This document shows positions 41,122 through 50,638 of a stretch of 64,000 nt of DNA, one piece after another. Positions within the stretch are counted from its first letter, which is position 1, and the number at the start of each line of letters is the position of its first letter. This DNA is from Zantedeschia hybrid cultivar (taxonomy: Eukaryota; Streptophyta; Magnoliopsida; Alismatales; Araceae). The notes beneath the pieces were generated by a model that had not been told where the DNA came from, made no database searches, and was given only the letters and a program-made list of their open reading frames with translations. The translations under genes and the position numbers were made by a program. The stretch is taken from positions 22,744,729-22,808,728 of the forward strand of contig JARZZO010000013.1 of assembly GCA_030544215.1 (NCBI GenBank), given 5' to 3'.

Positions 41122-42449
41122 TGTAGACACGCTAATTTTGACATCATTTTGAGTAAATTTCATATCATACAATAATGCCTCAGAATGGTCTGATAATTAA
41201 TCATTAATTAATTTTTATTAATCTTTTTAAGTGTCGGGTTTAACAGATGTGTTTAAGTTAATCAATTGAATTGGTTTTAGCTCAAATTTGAGTTAAAATA
41301 TGAAGAATTATAAAAGACGTCGACCCAAGTGGACGCCATTTAGACTTTATTCTTATTTTAACGTTTAAATTTGAATTTTAATTAATTAATTAATTAACTA
41401 AAAGGCGTCTGGTAATGTAGACGCGTTTTAAGTTTCCTAAGTGGTTTTAACATCCCCTCCGGATGTTTATCCTTATCTTAATTAGTCTAAAAGACGTCTA
41501 CACAAGTGGACGCTTTTTACCTAATAAAGATAAAGATAAGTTTTCCCGGATATTTATCCTTATCTTAATTAATCTGAAAGGCGTCAGCCAAGGTGGACGC
41601 GTTTTAAATAATTACAGATAAAGATGAATTAATCAGTATTTATCTGTCGGTTAAGATAGATAAATCTTGGATTTTGCTATGTTAATCTCGAACGTAAGAA
41701 ATGCCTATAAATACCTCGTATGTTGAAGAGTTAAAAAAAAAAAAAGAAGAGAATTGAATTGAGTTGAGCCATAGCGTTATAGCGAGTTGAAGATCGAAGC
41801 AACAACGTCGGAACGCCGGAGCGCTGCCATTTCCAGAAGTCGGCGTCCTTTCAAGATCTTCATCCTTTCAGAGCTTCATCCGATTGGGCATAAGTGTTTC
41901 AATTCTACATGCATTTTCATCTTCATTAATTTCATTCTTCATATTCACTTCATGCAAACACACACCACAGCATAATCTTTCAAAAACCTACTTGACTAAA
42001 GGGGTTTCAAAGCCACTAAACAAGTGAGTTTGCTGTTTTAAATATGCTTAACATCATGATTAGTTCAGATATTGCTTCTACTTAAATTCTCATCATCATT
42101 GTCTCTTCATTTTCTGTTTCTGTTTCTGCTGCACTCAACAACAACGAGAGATTCAAAAGGGGGAAATCAAGCACAAAGTCAGAAAGACTTCTGGACGATC
42201 CTCAACCTCAAATTCAACAGTAAGAACAAAAAGCAAAGAAAGGGCTCTCTTTCTTCAGCCGGCTGAGGAAGGGGAACCAAGGACTCAATCTTCCGCGTTT
42301 GAAAGGTAGGCGATCATATCTCTTTTGAAACTTTTTAGTTAAAAGTTTCTAGCGATCACTGCACTTTAGTTGCTATTTTTAATAGGTTAGTTTACACTAA
42401 ACAACATAGATATTTCATGTTAATCACACGGTCATTCTAAGCACCTACA
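41122..42449 (+). repeat. 3' LTR of the Tat element
   Basis: 1328 bp, same length as the 5' LTR, with about 11 substitutions between them. It has an intact TATAAATA at 41706-41713 where the 5' LTR has TGTAAATA. It ends CCTACA before GCGAA. Confidence 0.95.
41312..41607. repeat. Dyad motif cluster 9, Tat 3' LTR (4 units)
   Basis: Same four units as cluster 4. All hexamers and N10 spacings are identical in the two LTRs; the two nearby differences fall in the A/T flanks. Confidence 0.9.
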
Positions 42450-42888
42450 GCGAATGGGTAAACTCCAGCAGCACCACACCCGGCTCCATAGTAAGAAACA
42501 CGCCGGAAGCTGCCACGACAAACTAGGAAAGCACCGACCCGCTGAGACCAAACAGTAACCCCTCGGATAGCGTGCTGGCTACTCCGGTCCGACTAGCTCT
42601 AGGTGGTTCTGCTTCCCCCAGCCATAGGTGAAAATACAACATGTACCCCTCCCACACCAGTACGGCAACAATGCCACACAGACACCAAGGCCCTCCCACT
42701 TCGGCATAAGGTGACAAACGCAAACCACAATTGTTCCAGCTCCATAATCGTATAACCACAAGCACACACGATGCGATCCCGATCACACAGAAATCCTCGA
42801 CCTTGATGTATGATTTAAAGCATGCACTTGATTGAACTATCTAACAGTGTAAACACATATTAAGATCATGAATTATTGTGATTTTGCC

Positions 42889-44044
42889 TTGAATCGCGTC
42901 GCCCGTGGCCGACGCCAATCAAGCCTCCTAAACTGGTTCGTATAAACTCGGCCTCAGAATATGGCCATAAAGGTGTCGTGCCTAGTCGCCGTCTTTTAAA
43001 ACGCGTCGCTGTCCCTAGTCGCCTGATAGCGACAGAAGCAGAGATAGACTATGGTTGATTCACTTAAAACACGTCGTCTTGGGAAGCCGCCGTTTGAAAG
43101 GCGTCGCTGTCCTTGGACGCCATTCAACACAGAAATCTATTCTAACAGAAACCGCTTCCGAGACAATTCTGCCTAAATGGCGTCGTCCTAGGCCGTCACC
43201 ATTTTAAATGGCATCGTCCTAGCGCGACGTCATTTAGGGTCAGAAACCGGGTTCCTACAATTCAACCCGAGGGTTCCCTTTTACCCCAAAATCACCCCAA
43301 AATACCCAAGAGTAGGAAACGAAGAGGGGAAACCAATTCACCACGTGAAACCCACTAATACCCTTTTCATAAAAACGACAATTTCCATGAAGAAAGCCTC
43401 TTAACATGCTCATTCTACCCAAAAACCCCATACACGCCTCATGCTTCAAAGCGGGAAACATGGATAAAACAACCACATTACATGCAAGGATCGTCCCCCT
43501 ACCGGTTACTTGAACTCTTCCTGGCTCCGTGCCGCCGAACCGCCGCACCGCAGACTGCCGTCGGTACCTCCGAGGACGTCGTCACTTCGTCGGGACGTCG
43601 GCCGCTGCCTGGAGAATGAAGTGCCGCAAAGGAAGTGGTGGTGGTAGTGGTGAGAGGTAGAGAGGTGTTGGAGTGATGGAAGAGGAAGAAAGGGAAGGGG
43701 AAAGAGAAGGAGGGATCGGAGGGGGTTGGGGATAGGGAAGAGAGAGAGTGAGAAGGAGAGAATGAGAGAAAGGAGGGAAGGCTCGCGGGGTCAAACTGAA
43801 ACAGGTAAAAATGCGTCGTGCGAGACAAACGCCTATCAGCTGACATGACGGGCCGTACTCTGACAAACCAGGGTCGTAGTCTGAATGGCGTCGTCCATCA
43901 AGGACGCCGTTCAGACGACAAGACCGGAGCCGTAATCTCGCGGTCCGAAGCCAGCCCCCGTGGCACAACAACAACCCAGCTAAATGGCGTCCACATAGCA
44001 AAACGCCATTCAAAAGACGTCGTGCACTCTAGACGTCATTTAGA
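42889..44044. repeat. Dyad motif cluster 10 (solo LTR 23588-44132)
   Basis: About a dozen units, some decayed, for example CGCGTC-N10-GACGCC at 42896 and GGCGTC-N10-GACGCC at 43098 and 43887. Same two-part layout around the GC-rich and GA-rich block (43490-43800) as the sister LTRs. Confidence 0.78.
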
Positions 44045-44132
44045 AGGCACACCCTAGAACCATCAGGGCCCAAACCAGAGGGTCCGGCCTGAAACAGATC
44101 CGATAACTGAACCCGAATCCTTAATCCTTACA

Positions 44133-44755
44133 GAAAGAACTATCCAGACTCTACAAGATATGTTGAGAGCATGTAGTCTAGATTGGAGAGGAGATTGGGA
44201 TAAAAACTTACCGTTGGTCAAGTTTGCTTATAACAATAACTTCCATGCCAGTATTAAAATGGCTCCTTTTGAAGTTCTATATGGGAGGCCCTTTAGATCA
44301 GCTGTATGTTGGGAAGAGTCCGAAGAGAGAGAACTGATAGGACCAGATATTATGTAGGCCAGCACAAAGAACATTCAATTTATCCATCAAAGGTCGATAG
44401 CTGCACAAAATCGAGAAAAGATTTATGCTTCCCAGAAGGAGTTCACAACATCTTTCATATCTCTATGCTCAAGAAATATCTTCATGACCCATCCAATGTC
44501 ATAGAGTATGGCGAGCTCCAGATCCAGCCAAATCTGGGTTATGAAGAGCAGCTCGTGCAAATTTTAGACTTCAAGACAAAGGAACTCAAAAGTAAGTTAT
44601 ATAGGGAAACCAATCAACAGAAGAAGTGACCTAAGAAATGGAAGAAGAAATGAGGAGAAAGTACCTACATTTTTCAGTAAGATCTTCATCATATTCAACA
44701 ATTTATTTAGTTAGATTTGAAATTCGAGGACGAATTTTCTTTAAGGGGGAGAGGA
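44133..44755 (+). pseudogene. E0 integrase C-terminus, chromodomain region and polypurine tract
   Basis: Resumes E0 integrase: RTIQTLQDMLRACSLDW, LVKFAYNNNFHASIKMAPFE, LYGRPFRSAVCW. A stop at about 44356 is followed by VHNIFHISMLKKYLHDP in another frame, and then the decayed tail DFKTKELKSK...TWEMEEEMRRKYLHF, similar to the chromodomain side of Tekay/Del pol. It ends in the polypurine tract AAGGGGGAGAGGA (44743-44755), directly before the LTR start TGTA (44756). Confidence 0.85.
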
Positions 44756-44759
44756 TGTA
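44756..44759 (+). other. Start of E0 3' LTR, interrupted by a LINE tail
   Basis: TGTA follows the polypurine tract. ATGTA occurs at 44755-44759 and again at 45072-45076 on the far side of the LINE fragment, so the LTR seems to continue from 45077 (ATTTATTTATGATAATATCC). Its end is not defined. Confidence 0.5.
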
Positions 44760-45071
44760 TTTTTTTTGGTAAGTAATACCAGGAATTCACAAAAAAGTAC
44801 AAGTTGGAATTCATGCTACTACAAGATGATAGCTATAAGCCCAATAGTTGGTGTAGTAAATCATAAACTACTATCCTATATGGAAACATGCTACCACAGG
44901 CTGATAGCTATGCTTAGTCTAAAGAAATAGGGATGTTGAAATTATTAAAAGCAAATTTAGCTCTCCAACTCTCTTTTCCTTCCCAATTACAACTTTCCAC
45001 TATGGATCTGATATTAGCAAGAATTGCAAGCATCAATTACAACCGTGAGAAATCAATTTATTTAAGCATAA
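44760..45071 (-). mobile_element. LINE 3' end fragment (-)
   Basis: Reverse complement is homologous to the 3' UTR at 6660-6957, ending GGTATTACTTACC and an A tail. The piece is severely 5'-truncated, about 310 bp, with a possible ATGTA target duplication. It is non-coding. Confidence 0.8.
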
Positions 45072-45076
45072 ATGTA

Positions 45077-46684
45077 ATTTATTTATGATAATATCCTAAT
45101 TTACATTTATTTTATGTTAACAGGACATGAAGAAGATGTAGTACAATTGGCTAAGTTTCTAGTTGATGTAGCCGAAGCTATCACGGTCGAACCCCGAGAC
45201 TGGAATTTGAGACAGGATCAGATCAAAGAAGAGGACCGAAGGGGATCCGGACCGAGACGAGGGCGAAATACGGGGCCGAGGCTCTGAAGCTGAGAGACAC
45301 CCGGACGAAAGCTCGCCAGGGCAAAGCCAAGACTCCTTCGGCTGATGGGGACCCGAACGACGAAGGGCAACGTTGAGACCGGAGGAAGAGAACTGAGACC
45401 GGTGGCCGAGGCCGACTCGGAGAGGCCGGCGGAGATTCAAACTGAAGCCCCTGCAAGAAGAAGAACCAGTCAATGAGGGTCCCGGGCTTTGGCCCAAGAG
45501 AACCCCCTCCGACGGCTAAGTCAGCTTCTAAAGAAGATTCGATTCAGAAGGGAAGGAAGAAGAAGCAGCTTTAATGCTTTTGGACTGTTGTCCTTAGTCA
45601 AGAAGACATACCTTATGCAATAAATAGCCGTGTATTTATAACGAAGGATAGAGGTTACTTGGTTGTGGCAGCCGATATAGGACTATGTTTTGGGTTATTG
45701 GTAAACTGCCATAGCGCCTAACCCTCCTATCGGAATGGGCTGGATATGGTTATTGGGCCGAAGGGGCAAGGGTCGCTGTTGGGCCGAATGCCGCTAGTGG
45801 GTTGAAGCCAATTGGGCCGAAGGCCGTGTTCTGGGCCGAGGCCAATTGGGCTGAGGGCCGCTGCTGCCAGGCCGCTTATTGGGCCGAAGGCAATTGGGCC
45901 GCTGATGGGCCGAGGGCTGCTGGGCTGAGGGCCGCCAGCGGGCCTCTATTGCTGTTGCTGTTGTTGAGTTGTTTAATGGGCTGCTAATGGGCTGAATCAT
46001 ATTCTGCCCCATCACATGGCCCCCTACTCTTGTTGTTCTCAATTCCATGAAACGCTGAGAGTAAAATACGAAGCCATTTCGGAAGAATAACATGATATGA
46101 ACCTTATCTGAAACTATTATCACCTGTTATGAAAAATGGGAAATAAGTCTTCACCTTAGGTCGACCGAGGGCTGGTGACAAACAGCCTCGTCTCAGGTCG
46201 GGACCCTTTCGTAGACACCTTCGTCTCAGGCCGAGACTTGGTGACGAATGACTTCGTCCCCAGCTGCGAAAGGGCGAGGTTTTTCAGAGTACGAGTGTCA
46301 GGCAAGAGTGGGAAAGACCTCGAGTCTCCCGCCTTCACAGTCATGTCATAAAAAACACAGGATACGTGTCTAACATCCGGTCGGGCTGCCGAAAGCACAA
46401 AAAGATCTCAGCCGTTAGTCAGCGATCACCCAGATCGTGGTCACTTCGGCTCTCTGCTCAAGACTTCACCTGGATTACCGCCTCTCCGACCTTCGGCATG
46501 AGGATTGGGACACGTGGCAAGCATCCGGACGAACAACCGAAGGATCAGGCCACATCCAGCCGTTGATTGCCTCCTCTCGATTCGGCAGCCCGCTCGGACA
46601 CGTATCGCGCATCCAAGCAGGGTGAAGCCGAGGGGTAGGAAGATCTCGGCCATCGGTTCAGCACCGGACCCCCTCAAGTCCCCC
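45077..46684 (+). other. Non-coding LTR/leader-like DNA
   Basis: No protein similarity. The first 90 bp match a block in the solo LTR at 7480-7570. GCAATAAATAG and TATTTATAA near 45619-45640 look like LTR promoter or poly-A signals. The stretch 45750-46000 is rich in TGGGCCGAAGG-type repeats, and 46150-46270 holds short GTCTCAGGYCG repeats. It probably combines the rest of the E0 LTR with the 5' part of the element that encodes the protein at 46963-49081. I could not place the border. Confidence 0.45.
45750..45990 (+). repeat. Interspersed TTGGGCCGAAG-type short repeats
   Basis: About ten imperfect copies of (A/T)TGGGCCGA(A/G)G at irregular 12-30 bp spacing, for example near 45756, 45781, 45817, 45834, 45882, 45897 and 45909. 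The copies are too irregular for a satellite. Confidence 0.6.
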
Positions 46685-46690
46685 TATAAA
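46685..46690 (+). promoter_or_regulatory. Putative TATA box
   Basis: TATAAA in CCCCTATAAATACC, about 275 bp upstream of the ATG at 46963. It is followed by a pyrimidine-rich stretch typical of plant transcription starts. Confidence 0.55.
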
Positions 46691-46962
46691 TACCAACTCC
46701 TCTCCCCTGGCCACTGTTCTTTTGCCTTCTCCTTCCTCTGTGCCTGTGCATCCCTGCGAGCGGCTTCCTCGAGTGCCTTTTCTTCTCCGGCAGTGAGCAT
46801 GCTACTGAGGGTGTTTGAGGACGCTTTGTCCATCGCCGGGGAGCTCCTTGTCGCCGGGAGTTGTCGCCGGTAAGTCCTTTGTCGCCGGGGAGACTCTTAG
46901 CTGCTGGGGAGATCCTAGTCTGAGGGTAAGCCTCAGCTTCCGCCCACTCTCATTTTCAATTC

Positions 46963-49081
46963 ATGTCCAGTAGCTCTCCTTCGGCCGAGAGTAACTTTTC
47001 GGCCGAAAATGGTTCTTCTTGCTCCTCGTCCAGACCTCCCCAGTCTTCTTTATCATCTCCCTTTTCTTCGAACTCCTTTCCTTCCGTTATGGCAGACGAG
47101 GCCGAACCGGTTTCAGCTGCTGCTGAGCCTTCCACTTCGGGCCGACGTCAGGCCGGGATGGTTTCGGATGTAGCTAGTGTCCTTGATGTCGAAACCATCA
47201 AGGTCATAACTAATTACTACTAGATTCTGTCTTGGATGGTTCCCGTCCGGCCCGGGAGGCGCACCAGAGCCAACACCGTTGGGCTGGGGAGATTCTCGAT
47301 CTACGAGCACAGCTTCCAGGTGGGCTTCCGCCTTCCTCTTCATTCCTTCGTTATAAACCTTTTGAGTTTTTACGGAATGGCCCCGTCCCAGCTCTTCCCG
47401 AATTCCTGGCGGACAGTCTACGCCTTCCTGGCCTTGAACTTCTATCTCGACTTCAACCCTTCAGTAAATTTTTTCTTCCATCTTTCAAGAATAAGACTCA
47501 GGGGAAGTCTTTGTGGTACTGCTTCATCCCCCTCTTCGGCCGGGAGATCTTCTACGGGAAGCCCTCGTCCATCCATCATTAGAAGGAGGGCTTCTTTTTC
47601 ATTTCTTTGTCGGAGGAGGAGAAGAGTGTGTGGCCCTTCCCCACCGAATGGGCACCTTTGGCCGAGGGCCTTTCCGACCCACCTACTCTCAGCCACGGGT
47701 TGCGGAGGGAAGGACGGCCAGAGGAGTTTCAGCCCCCGGCGCATGGACTACAAGGCAGACCGCGGCTTCCGCCGATGCCCGCGCTGCCGCAGCTGCTCTC
47801 GAGAGGGAGCGGCAGATGGGGAAGGCCGTTGCTGGAAGGAGCGGGCGGCCCGAGAAGCGGAGCCGGCCGGATGATCTCGGCGAGAGGGAATCCGCCCCGG
47901 CAACCAAGAGGCCGGTGTCGGGACGGGACGTGCTGCTTTCGTCGCCTCCCCAACCGCAGGGGGGCGATTCTCTGTCGGCTACCGGGGCCGGCGTGAGACG
48001 CTCTCATACCCCTTTGGGGCAGTCGGGACTCACATGTCCCGGGAGTACGGGCACGAGCCCTGGCGCCCGGACACGGGGGTTTTTGTAGATGAAAGCCTGG
48101 ATGACTCCCGGACGTGTCTGCGTTTGGCTTGTGCCTGGACCCTCCCAATGGCCGGGGACGATATCAAGGAGCTTTCCTCGGAAGGCTTATCCTTGTAGTG
48201 CCATCCAGGTGAGACTTCTTCGTCTTCGTCCTTGCTCATTGTTTCCTTTAGTTGCTTCAGCTTATACTTATGTTTCTTTCTTTCGGCTGCAGGCCGCGGT
48301 CATGTGCGGGGCCCTTGCTCCCCACTAGGCCGTCATCCAGCAGAAGCTCCAGGATATCGATCAGGTCTCGGATCAGCTAGCTTCGGGCAAAGTGGCCTCG
48401 GTGCGGCGCGATCACGAGGCCAGCATCGATGTCCTCATCGGGGCGAACTCTCGGCTGCGGTCTAAGCGGGATGAGCAGAAGGAGGCGATCCACACCGCCT
48501 CAGAGGCCAAGAAGAAGGCCGAGAAGGAACTGGATCAGGCCCGGGCCAAAATCATATCTTTAAAGGCCGAGATCTAGGACAAGGCCAAGGAGCAGGAAGA
48601 AGAACGCCGCCGCCACGCCGAGGAGGTATCGGCTCTGAAGGCTGACTTGGAGGCCAAGACCAAGGAAGCGGATGACGTTGCTCGCACGGCCGTGGCGAGC
48701 TACAAAGAAGGCCCGGAGTATGCCGAGGAGATGCTGGAGGTCGGGGCTAAGGCGGCCTGTACCATGTTTGATCTGGGGATGGCCATTGCCCAGAAGGCGT
48801 GTCCGAACGTAGATCTGACCAGCCTCGGCTACCCTACGGATAAAGAGGGCGAGGAGATCTTGGCCTGGTGGCGAGAGCTCAAGGCTGAAAGAACTCCGAA
48901 GGTGCTGCGGCCGAAGCGGACCATGCTTCCCCTCCGGCGTCTCCCGGCCAGGCTCCTGTTGATGTGGATGGCGAGGACGCCGAAAGCTAGTCTGGGGGCT
49001 TGTCCCGGTTTTTGTTTTTTGCTTTTCAAAATGCCGAGGCCAGGCATACGGCCCATTTTTGTACTTGGCGTATATATATAG
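46963..49081 (+). pseudogene. 'Putative gypsy-type transposon' domain protein, broken
   Basis: A degenerate gene of the plant family annotated as putative gypsy-type transposon (PF04195-like). It starts with a Ser-rich N-terminus (46963-47223) ended by TAG. The signature domain lies at 47236-47640 in shifting frames: GRFSIYEHSFQVGFRLPLHSFV, LLSFYGMAPSQLFPNSWRT, LWYCFIPLFGREIFYGKPSS, KSVWPFPTEWAPL. A basic/Pro-rich linker follows, and then a coiled coil rich in Glu/Lys/Ala (48362-48700: SKRDEQKEAIHTASEAKKKAEKEL-type heptads) with a TAG near 48575. It ends GTCPG-like at 49081. At least three stops and two frameshifts are present. Such proteins are carried by non-autonomous LTR elements. Confidence 0.72.
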
Positions 49082-49145
49082 AAATGATTTATGTTTATGC
49101 TTGCTTCATGGTATGTCTTTGAGTAGATAGCCGAATTCGATTCTG

Positions 49146-49674
49146 CATATGGCCGAAGCCATGCCGCTCCCGATACGGTTCGCATGGCCGAAGCCACTCC
49201 CGGTACGGTTTACACGGACTTGGAGAATAGTGTCGCTCCCGATATGGTTTGCATGGCCGAAGCCACTCCTGGTATGGTTTACACGGACTTAGGGAATAGT
49301 GCCACTCCTGATACGGTTTGCATGGCCGAAGCCACTCCCGGTACGGTTTATACGGACTTAGGGAATAGTGCCGCTCCCGATATGGTTTGCATGGCCGAAG
49401 CCACTCCCGGTATGGTTTACACAGACTTGGAGAATAGTGCCACTCCCGATACGGTTTGCATGGCCGAAGCCACTCCTGGTACAGTTTACATGGACTTAGA
49501 GAATAGTGCTGCTCCCAATACGGTTTGCATGGCCGAAGCCACTCCCGGTACAGTTTACATGGACTTAGAGAATAGTGCCGCTCACGATACGGTTTGCATG
49601 GCCGAAGCCACTCCCTGTACGGTTTACACGGACTTAGGGAATAGTGCCGCTCCCGATACAGTTTTGTAAGGAAT
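49146..49674 (+). repeat. 69-bp minisatellite, 7 units plus a partial
   Basis: ATGGCCGAAGCCACTCC recurs at 49184, 49253, 49322, 49391, 49460, 49529 and 49598, exactly 69 bp apart, after a truncated unit at 49146. As 69 is 23 codons the array is open in one frame (MAEATPGTVYTDLENS..APDTVC). It is in the same frame as the end of the 46963-49081 gene but separated from it by stops. The array is cut by the copia C LTR at 49675. Confidence 0.92.
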
Positions 49675-50638
49675 CGCCTAAAACGCAGCGGAAATTAAAA
49701 TCGATTCCTATGTATCGGTTGCAGGGATCGTAAAATGGACAATAAAATTAAACGCGGGAAGAACGGTTCTTCACCTTTGCGGGGTTTCGAATCTCCCGTG
49801 GATGATTCCGACTCGGTAATTGCGCACGCGCACGATCTCTAGAGGTATCCACACGAGCTCCCGTTGCAGACGCGATTTCCTCTTCGACTTGAGTGCTCCG
49901 ACCAGATCTCAAATCCACCATGCGCGGAGAGAGATAGATCTACTCCAAGAGAGAGAGAAGGAGAGAGAGAGAGGAGATAGAGAATTTGGGGTGTAAAATT
50001 CGTCCAACTAACTTTTTGCCCCTCCCCCTTGGCCTCCTTATATAGAAATAAGGATAAGCACCAGGATTAATCCTCATGATTATCCAAGAGTTTGGCCTTG
50101 GATAAATCTCCATTAAATCTTCATGTTTATCCTGCGGCTTTTCATAAAAATCCAGATAAGCATGAAATTTAACGTCTCTCACTGTCTGACGAGAACTCTT
50201 ATGTATGTGACCCTCTAGGCCCATATATCAGTCCGGTTTCAGGCCCATTAAACTTAGAACTAATTCTAGAGTTTAATATTTATTAATTAACATTTAAACA
50301 TCATATGTTAAATGATTAATTTAATAAACAAGTGGATTATCATCTGATGGTTAATTCACTTGGCCTTCTGATCATGAACAGCACCAAACACTACCTCATG
50401 ATCCCAGAAGATATAAGGGATACAGTTCCCTTTAATTGAACATTTCCGTCTGTAGATACCGCACAGATAAAATCCTTCACTCATCCAATGTCCCAATAAC
50501 ACAAGGGTATGGTTTTATAGTCAAACCCTCTATCGCATTATTTAGATGGATTCCAGTACTTAGTTAATTTCTAGAAAGACATCTCTTTCATTTGACCATG
50601 GCCAGGAATTTCTGTGTACACATCCATAGGACATTCTC

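Larger units (their letters stand above)
24157..42449 (+). mobile_element. Young 18.3 kb Tat-lineage Ty3/gypsy element with two antisense genes
   Basis: Complete element: 1328-bp LTRs (24157-25484 and 41122-42449) and a perfect GCGAA target duplication (24152-24156, 42450-42454). I counted about 11 differences between the LTRs (about 0.8%), nearly all transitions, so the insertion is recent. Sense genes are gag-protease-G-patch, RT-RNH, archaeal-type RNH and integrase (26471-34917). Downstream, on the minus strand, are a spliced PMD gene (35830-37737) and a second PMD/DUF7745-like gene (38426-39838). Dual RNase H and antisense ORFs are known hallmarks of Tat elements. Sense stops are few: TGA at 27407, 33031 and 34039. 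Confidence 0.95.
23588..44132 (-). mobile_element. Dyad-LTR family solo LTR (-), split by the Tat element
   Basis: Ends TGTAACGACC (23588) and AATCCTTACA (44132). A perfect GAAAG duplication lies at 23583-23587 and 44133-44137. The LTR's own sequence is 23588-24156 plus 42455-44132, about 2.25 kb. It was the landing site of the 18.3 kb Tat element (24157-42449, GCGAA duplication). Excision restores the E0 integrase reading order. Confidence 0.9.

Noticed and set aside
47236..48328. Many overlapping Arg/Ser/Pro-rich ORFs
   Set aside because: They are frames of one decayed gypsy-type transposon-domain gene, so I report a single pseudogene.
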